Positions 58,792 through 64,000 of a stretch of 64,000 nucleotides of DNA are shown in pieces. Position 1 is the first letter of the stretch; every line of letters begins with the position of its first letter. Made by a program: the position numbers and the translations under genes. The notes under the pieces were generated by a model. That model had not been told where the DNA came from, did no database searches, and saw only the letters and a list, made by a program, of their open reading frames with translations. This DNA is from Armigeres subalbatus (Eukaryota > Arthropoda > Insecta > Diptera > Culicidae): positions 143,766,652-143,830,651 of the forward strand of contig NC_085139.1 of NCBI RefSeq assembly GCF_024139115.2, written 5' to 3'.

Positions 58792-60659
58792 CCCTAGCGC
58801 CGGACACCTCCCAATACTGGACACTTCTCAAAACGAAACTTGCAGAGGCCCTCCCACCAACTAATGAAGTGCAAAGGAAAGCTTTTTCAAAGTCCTTTAT
58901 TTGCAAGAAAAATTAGATCTTTAGGTTGAATGTTTTGTACAAGATTGCAATTTTAAAAAAATGCTCAAAATTTTATTGTTTTACCTTATTTTAGAAGGTT
59001 TGAATCAACAAGATCAAATTCGTTTGGAAGCATTCTAACCATGTAGAGATGGTCAATATAAGCCATATTTTGAATAATGATCATGATTTGTTATTATGTC
59101 ATGTAATTGTGGTGAAAAATCAATTTCGTCTATTCGGCAGCTGTCCCCCAGCTGTCCGGACAGTGAGATTCTTATGTAAGCAAATAGTAATTTTTACACC
59201 TGTTTTGTAAAACTTACTTAAATTCAATTGCTTTTTTCTTACAAAAGTATCAGGAAGCCACAGAAATAAGTAGAGTAATTCTCGCTGAAACCGGGCCACT
59301 ATTTACACGAGGTTCTTAAAAATGCCTAAATTTATATTTTTTTTAAAGCTTTCGGCGAGTATATTGAGGATCCGAGTTGAATTCTTCAGAAAGATGAACC
59401 CCTCGTTAGTTATACACGAAATCATTTTAATGGACCCCTCGATTTTTGTCAATTCTTGACTCACCAAAACTATCATAACTCCAGCATTTCTCAACCGATC
59501 GTAGAGATCAGCATATCGTTGGAAAGAGGAAAAGTGTATCCTCAATTTGCAATATTAAAAAAAGAAGCATTCATATTGAAATTGGCCGCCATCTTGGATT
59601 TCTTTTTGAAAACTATTTTTCAGCTGGGTTCGCAACCACCGATTTTGAATATTAATACATCGATAGAAAGCTTAGCTTATATTGTGCATTGTGTCCAAGA
59701 ATCTCAGGTGTATGTTTTTTCTATCGAAAGTTATGTACTATTTACCAATACCAAAATTATTGAATTATTTAATACAATAACTTGAAAACGGCTCCGTTAT
59801 GCTCAAAACATTTGAGCCCTTCAAATAAAATACTGTCGTAGATATGCTTTTCATTTTTGAAACATATTTGGCTTAGAATAGTGTATGAAATCAAGGAACT
59901 GACGTCGAAGTACCATATTAACCATAAAAATAATGTTCGTTGGTCAGATGGCCTTTCAAAAAATAATTTGGTAAATCGTACATAACTTTTAATAGAAAAA
60001 ACATACACCTGAGATTTTTGGACACAATATACAATATAAGCTAAGCTTTTCATCGATGTATCATTATTCAAAATCGGTGGTTGCGAATCTGGCGTAAAAA
60101 TGGTTTTTAAAAAGAAATCCAAGATGGCGGCCAAATTCAATATGGATGCTTCTCTTTTCAATATTGCAAATTGAGGATACACTCTTCCTCTTTCCAACGA
60201 TATGCTGATCTTTACGATAGGTTGAAAAATGCTGGAGTTATGATAGTTTTGGTGAGTCAAGAATTGACAAAAATCGAGGGGTCCATTAAAATGATTTCGT
60301 GTATAACTAACGAGGGGTTCATCTTTCTGAAGAATTCAACTCGGATCCTTAATATACTCGCCGAGAGCTTTCGAAAGAATATAAATTTAGGCATTTTTAA
60401 GAACCTCGTGCAAATAGTGGCCCGGTTTCAGCGAGAATTACTCAGTAGAACCACAATTTGAAGATGGTTTTGAAAAAGGTGGGAATTGGGAGTAGGATGT
60501 AAGAAATTTAGCTGGAGAGCCGAATAAGCTCTACAAACAAATTTTAATATCTTCAACTCAAAGCAAGTGAAAAATATTACTATTCTGAATGATGTCTCTA
60601 CTCATGTAATAGCAACTTGGTGATATTTGAACAAGATGCAATAGTGTCCGGTACTAGGG
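58792..60659. mobile_element. Probable outer MITE with CCCTAG-NN-CCGGACAC ends
   Basis: CCCTAGCGCCGGACAC at 58792-58807 and the complement of CCCTAGTACCGGACAC at 60644-60659 form 16-bp inverted repeats (two mismatches). GTCCGGACAG near 59154 is a third related motif. A target duplication is not evident. It contains the fold-back element below. Confidence 0.5.
59273..60443. mobile_element. 1.17-kb fold-back element with about 480-bp arms
   Basis: GAGTAATTCTCGCTG at 59273-59287 is mirrored exactly at 60429-60443, with AGTA directly outside both ends (59269-59272 and 60444-60447). The left arm (59273-about 59750) and right arm (about 59965-60443) are highly similar inverted copies around a 210-bp centre. 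Because of this symmetry the same peptide (starting THQNYHNSS) is open from both arms on opposite strands. I regard these frames as non-genic. Confidence 0.88.
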
Positions 60660-61592
60660 TACGCTTTTCTGAACGGCGTAATTTTTCATCCAAATTCGTC
60701 AATACATTGTTGCAAAACGTGTCCTAATTCTCATATATAGTTTGTATGAATCATCAATGATCATATTTTGTATATATAGTATACCAGTTAACATAATCCG
60801 TATAGCTAGTGAGTTTTTCATTAAATGGCTTATGTGTCCATCAGTGGCATATTTGTATCACTTGCATTTTTGTTCAATTTGTAAAATGCCTGTGAATCGT
60901 TCAGAAAGCTCAATTTACTGCATCTAATCCCACAACAGTAAAATAGTCTTCACTATCTTGCTTATTTGTGGTATGCTGGAAATGATTGGAAGGATTGACA
61001 AACAATTTACAAAATCAACCAAAATGCAAATGTTGCAAATATGCGATCATGGGCAGTATGGGTATCTGAGCCTCCTATAAAAAGATTGAATTTGGATGGA
61101 AATGGCCTTTTCTTCCAACTATTTGTGTGGAGAATCAAAAATTATTTCTTCATACCCTGACAAACTGCTGCAGTAAAATTTTGCGATCCCATTTGTGAAA
61201 TACATATCTTTGTGAATTTTAAAAAGGTACACATGGTCTTGCAAAGGAATGTATGCTATTATTATCAATTCTCTATCTCCGTATACGTACAGATGTGGAT
61301 ATATCTAGGAACTTTTTTCAAATAGGCGGAACGGAATTTGACCTTGAAATTTAAAACGTCTCATACTCTCTCTATTCAGCACATTTTGTTCAACTGACGT
61401 TACTACCAGCTAGATCGCAGTCTATTCTTTCTGATAGGTACATTAGTTGACCAAAATAGTTTGAATTAAAAGCACAATCGCCATTCTAAAAATCAAGGTC
61501 ATAATCAATTAGGCAAATTTGAAAAAAGTATTATAAATGCTTTAGTTAGTTAGAGTTATCCTAATACCATAACATCACACTGATGAGACAAT
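60660..61592. other. Unassigned, with a repeat relic
   Basis: Bases 61050-61105 (AGTATGGGTATCTGAGCCTC, CTATAAAAAG) are a relic of the repeat that ends at 35250. Otherwise no feature is recognised. Confidence 0.4.
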
Positions 61593-61810
61593 GGCCCTTA
61601 TTATGGATTCCACTTCACAGTGAAAACAAAGTGAAGTGAGCAGAACCTTATTACGGTTTCCACATCAGTGAGAACATGTGAGAAGTTCATTTCATGTGAC
61701 AGCTCTGATGACCGCAGGGTTATTATGGTTTTCACATATGTGAAAAAACAACTCACTTTAGGTGGAATGTTTACACTGTCGTTTTTGGAGGTGAAAACTT
61801 GACACGCAGA

Positions 61811-62775
61811 ATGGAGTAAGTTGAAAATGGATTGTTATTTAAGTTTTTCCTCAAATATTTTGTTATTTGCTATATTTTAGTAAGAAAAGGACTAACGTAC
61901 GCCAATTTGCTCGTCTTGTTTCGTTCATGGAGGAACATCCAGAACTAGCTAGAGGTGGTAGATTCTCAGATTGCAGAGAATCTGTTTCTTCTCTTTGGGC
62001 TACAATTCAAGCTGCATTAAATAGCTTGGGTCCTCCGACACGTTCTGTTGCAGCTTGGCAGAAAGTTTGGAATGATAAAAAGCTTCAAATAAAGAAGAAA
62101 CTGCAGCATAACCAAAACGAAGTGAGAGCTACCGGTGGTGGGCGCAATACACAGTACTCTTTTAATGATGTAGAAGAAGCCATCATCCGTCTACTGTCTT
62201 TGCGAAGAACAGTGGACCACAATGGTGCTATTTTTGGAACACAATCCTCCACAGGACTTCCAAATCAAGAGCATAATCAGGAATTAAATGATGGACCATC
62301 GCCAGCTGGCGAGATTGAATTGTTAAGAACGTCGGCAGATCTAACCAACAGATCAACTCGAACAAGTGAAACTGAAAATGAGCATCGATCAACGCGAAAT
62401 CGTGGCCGCGTTAATCAGCGCAATTACCGCAAAGCTCTGCTAGAAAAGCAGACCAATGATCTTAAAGAACTTAAAGAACATGTATCGGCATGTGCCAGGT
62501 ACTCTCGAAAATCGTTTATGGTCCATGAGAAACGATTCGGCTTAGAACAAAGGCGGTTTCAATTAGAGGAAGAAAAATTTCAATTTGAAAAACAAATACG
62601 ATTAGAAGAGCAAAAACGATGGACTAAACAGTTACAACTCAAACGAAAAATTCTCAACTACAAGAGGCGTAAACTAGATTTCGAGATGGGACGGACAACA
62701 ATTGATGCATTGGAAGAACACAATGAACAATTGGAAGCTCAACTAGAAGATAGCTTCAATGGGGAGAATAATTAA
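61811..62775 (+). CDS. Harbinger-associated Myb/SANT-like DNA-binding protein (two exons)
   Basis: In Harbinger elements this accessory protein binds transposon DNA and helps bring the transposase to it in the nucleus. I model exon 1 as ATGGA (61811-61815), a 65-nt intron with donor GTAAGT (61816) and acceptor TATATTTTAG (ending 61880), and exon 2 from 61881 to the TAA at 62773-62775, giving 299 residues starting MDKKRTNVRQF. Without splicing the frame has no ATG at the front. Residues about 3-90 (QFARLVSFMEEHPELARGGR, WATIQAALNS, AAWQKVWNDKK) fit a Myb/SANT-like domain of the zeste/Myb_DNA-bind_5 type with three conserved Trp-like positions. The C-terminal half (from about residue 190) is Glu/Gln/Lys/Arg-rich and probably coiled coil. 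No stops or frameshifts occur, which is striking next to the broken transposase. Confidence 0.82.
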
Positions 62776-62914
62776 ACGTCTTTGCTTTGAAGATATTTGA
62801 ATTTAAACGCAATTTAAATTGCTTTTTATTTTTTTTATCATGTGAAAAGCGTGTTCGAATAATATATATCGTTGTCTACAAAATATTGTTCCTAATTTCT
62901 CGTCTTACTCCATT

Positions 62915-63957
62915 TTAATTTTCATATTCTTCATTTTCTCCATTAATGGGTAAGTTTTCGTTTTCGTGAATCAGCTCAGGGTCGTCGAAATCCATTTTAT
63001 GTTTTACACGGAGATTGTAAGGTGCGACGTAGTAGTACAGTTGTTTTTCCTTTTGCACAACAAAATGTGCCTTTAACCACACCTGTTGTTCAGTAACATG
63101 CGTCTAAGTTCTTAAAGGAGTGATCAGCAACAGCATTAAAAGATAACCGGCATCACCTAAAATATTTGTTGGACAGAGCAGTTATAATAAGCATCAATAC
63201 AGTTCCTTGTCATTTACGAGATAAATTATTCTCTGTTTTGTTCTACTGCATTGAATATGTTTTTTTGATACATCAACAGTTTGCTAACTATATAGGCGCT
63301 TTCTAACTGGACTGATTTTTAACTGGGAGTTCGTTAAGGGGATTCTAAAGGTTTTTTTTAATCATTCCATGTAAAACTGCATTCATAGCAGTGCATCGTG
63401 GATCCTCTTGATAGCCCAATTAAAAAGCAGCATCCGTTAATTAAACTGATGTTCTAGCCCGCAGTTAGCAAATGGCTGCTGTACTTACAAATAGTTTTGT
63501 AAATAAGAGTTACCGATTAACCAGAAGTTTTTTTCCTCGTTTGCGTGATTTTGAGTATCTATTCCACATCGCTACCGTTCTACACAAAAGAATCATATGA
63601 TGAACATATCGAATCACCAGATTATGGTCACAAATCTATAATGGTTGTATACTGTCGTCATACACATATTTGTCCCACGCTTGCTGGGATTCTATGTACA
63701 TGGGACAATTATGCGTAGAACGACAGTATAGTAGCGTTATATATTTATTCATTTGTATGAAGCACATACGCTTAAGCCTCCCTCCCCGTAAAACGTAACG
63801 TTATTTGTGAACAGATCCCTAGGCTCTACAACCTACCACAATTACGTTGAAACTATATGGAAACCTTCTCTGTTGCAAAACAAATGTTTATCACGAGCTG
63901 GTGATATTATGCTTACGTGGGTGTTATCTACACAGCCGATTACACCAGGAATTCCAG
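62915..63957 (-). pseudogene. HARBI1-like Harbinger transposase, disrupted
   Basis: The DDE transposase cuts and pastes the element. Minus-strand blocks: GIPGVIGCVDNTHVSIISPA and RDKHLFCNREGFH (63838-63957) match the first catalytic Asp region; ILGDAGYLLMLLLITPLRT (63112-63169) matches the second Asp region; a C-terminal block ending FDDPELIHENENLPI stops at TAA 62915-62917. About 670 bp lie between the first two blocks, far more than the family's roughly 50 residues; that gap holds a hairpin MITE (63648-63730) and other non-coding sequence. A TAG follows LITPLRT, and the region expected to carry the third acidic residue looks deleted. The N-terminal part lies beyond the window. It is not functional in this form. 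Confidence 0.78.
63648..63730. mobile_element. 83-bp TA-flanked hairpin MITE
   Basis: TATACTGTCG at the left and CGACAGTATA at the right bound nearly complementary arms (ATTTGTCCCACG against CATGGGACAATT) around a short loop. TA flanks suggest a mariner/IS630-type MITE. It lies between the separated transposase blocks. Confidence 0.75.
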
Positions 63958-64000
63958 TTTTTTTTCGTCAAATCCCAGTTTAATTTTTTTCTCGCTTTCT

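Larger units (their letters stand above)
61593..64000. mobile_element. PIF/Harbinger DNA transposon (right part outside the window)
   Basis: The two proteins typical of animal Harbinger elements occur together: a Myb/SANT-like DNA-binding gene (plus strand) and a HARBI1-like transposase (minus strand), convergent with about 140 bp between their stops. The left end is placed provisionally at GGCCCTTATTATGGATTCCAC. Related subterminal words recur: CCTTATTACGGTTTCCACAT near 61647 and GGTTATTATGGTTTTCACAT near 61718, possible transposase or Myb binding sites. The right end is beyond the window, so the target duplication cannot be checked. Confidence 0.75.

Noticed and set aside
59456..60260. 109- and 163-codon frames on opposite strands with shared peptide
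   Set aside because: They arise from the two arms of a fold-back element and have no recognised domain.
61867..61880. Start of the Myb-like protein at the TTG of 61867
   Set aside because: No ATG is present there; the segment lies in a probable intron whose removal supplies ATGGA in frame.

Overview
This window reads as mosquito nuclear DNA, most likely Aedes. It is AT-rich and intron-poor, and it is packed with families typical of aedine mosquitoes: Feilai-type SINEs, JAM1-like RTE retrotransposons, CR1-like LINEs with a PHD-finger ORF1, TTAA- and TA-flanked MITEs, and hAT-like MITEs. I find no convincing host gene. The window may lie between genes or inside a very large intron. Almost every long open frame belongs to a transposon, and nearly all of those are broken. 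Species and family names are recognition from memory; the boundaries come from terminal repeats and target-site duplications (TSDs) read directly in the sequence.

Layout. 1-650: 3' end of a CR1-like LINE. 2.2-3.4 kb: two MITEs and a perfect 74-bp palindrome. 4.86-5.53 kb: a tRNA-Met-derived SINE with a 23-bp perfect TSD. 9.9-13.2 kb: a full-length but mutated RTE element on the minus strand. 14.5-20.7 kb: a dense MITE/SINE field with a three-level nest. 21.25-29.78 kb: an 8.5-kb TTAA-flanked element with 15-bp inverted ends. Its inner arm sequence has expanded on one side into about 45 copies of a 151-bp satellite, while the other arm keeps 2-3 copies in the opposite orientation. 31.25-33.02 kb: a Feilai SINE split by a second TTAA fold-back element. 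34.6-35.2 kb: a degenerate tandem repeat. 40-45.4 kb: paired repeats, a MITE, and a second RTE copy with its reverse-transcriptase core deleted. 45.5-47.9 kb: an ORF1-only LINE (minus strand) broken by an 883-bp non-autonomous retroelement and by a hAT-like MITE. 53.0-57.5 kb: a near-complete CR1-like LINE with frameshifts. 58.8-60.7 kb: a 1.17-kb fold-back element apparently nested in another. 61.6-64.0 kb: a PIF/Harbinger element with a two-exon Myb/SANT-like gene and a decayed, convergent HARBI1-like transposase running off the window.

How the parts relate. Autonomous elements (RTE, CR1-like LINE, Harbinger) sit beside likely parasites of such machinery: SINEs, the 883-bp element and MITEs. 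Two different retroelements share the 3' motif GGAGTAGCAACTACGA followed by hexamer repeats, which suggests one mobilising LINE. Nested insertions give a relative age order at several places. The most unusual object is the asymmetric fold-back element at 21.2-29.8 kb, where a transposon appears to have seeded a satellite array.
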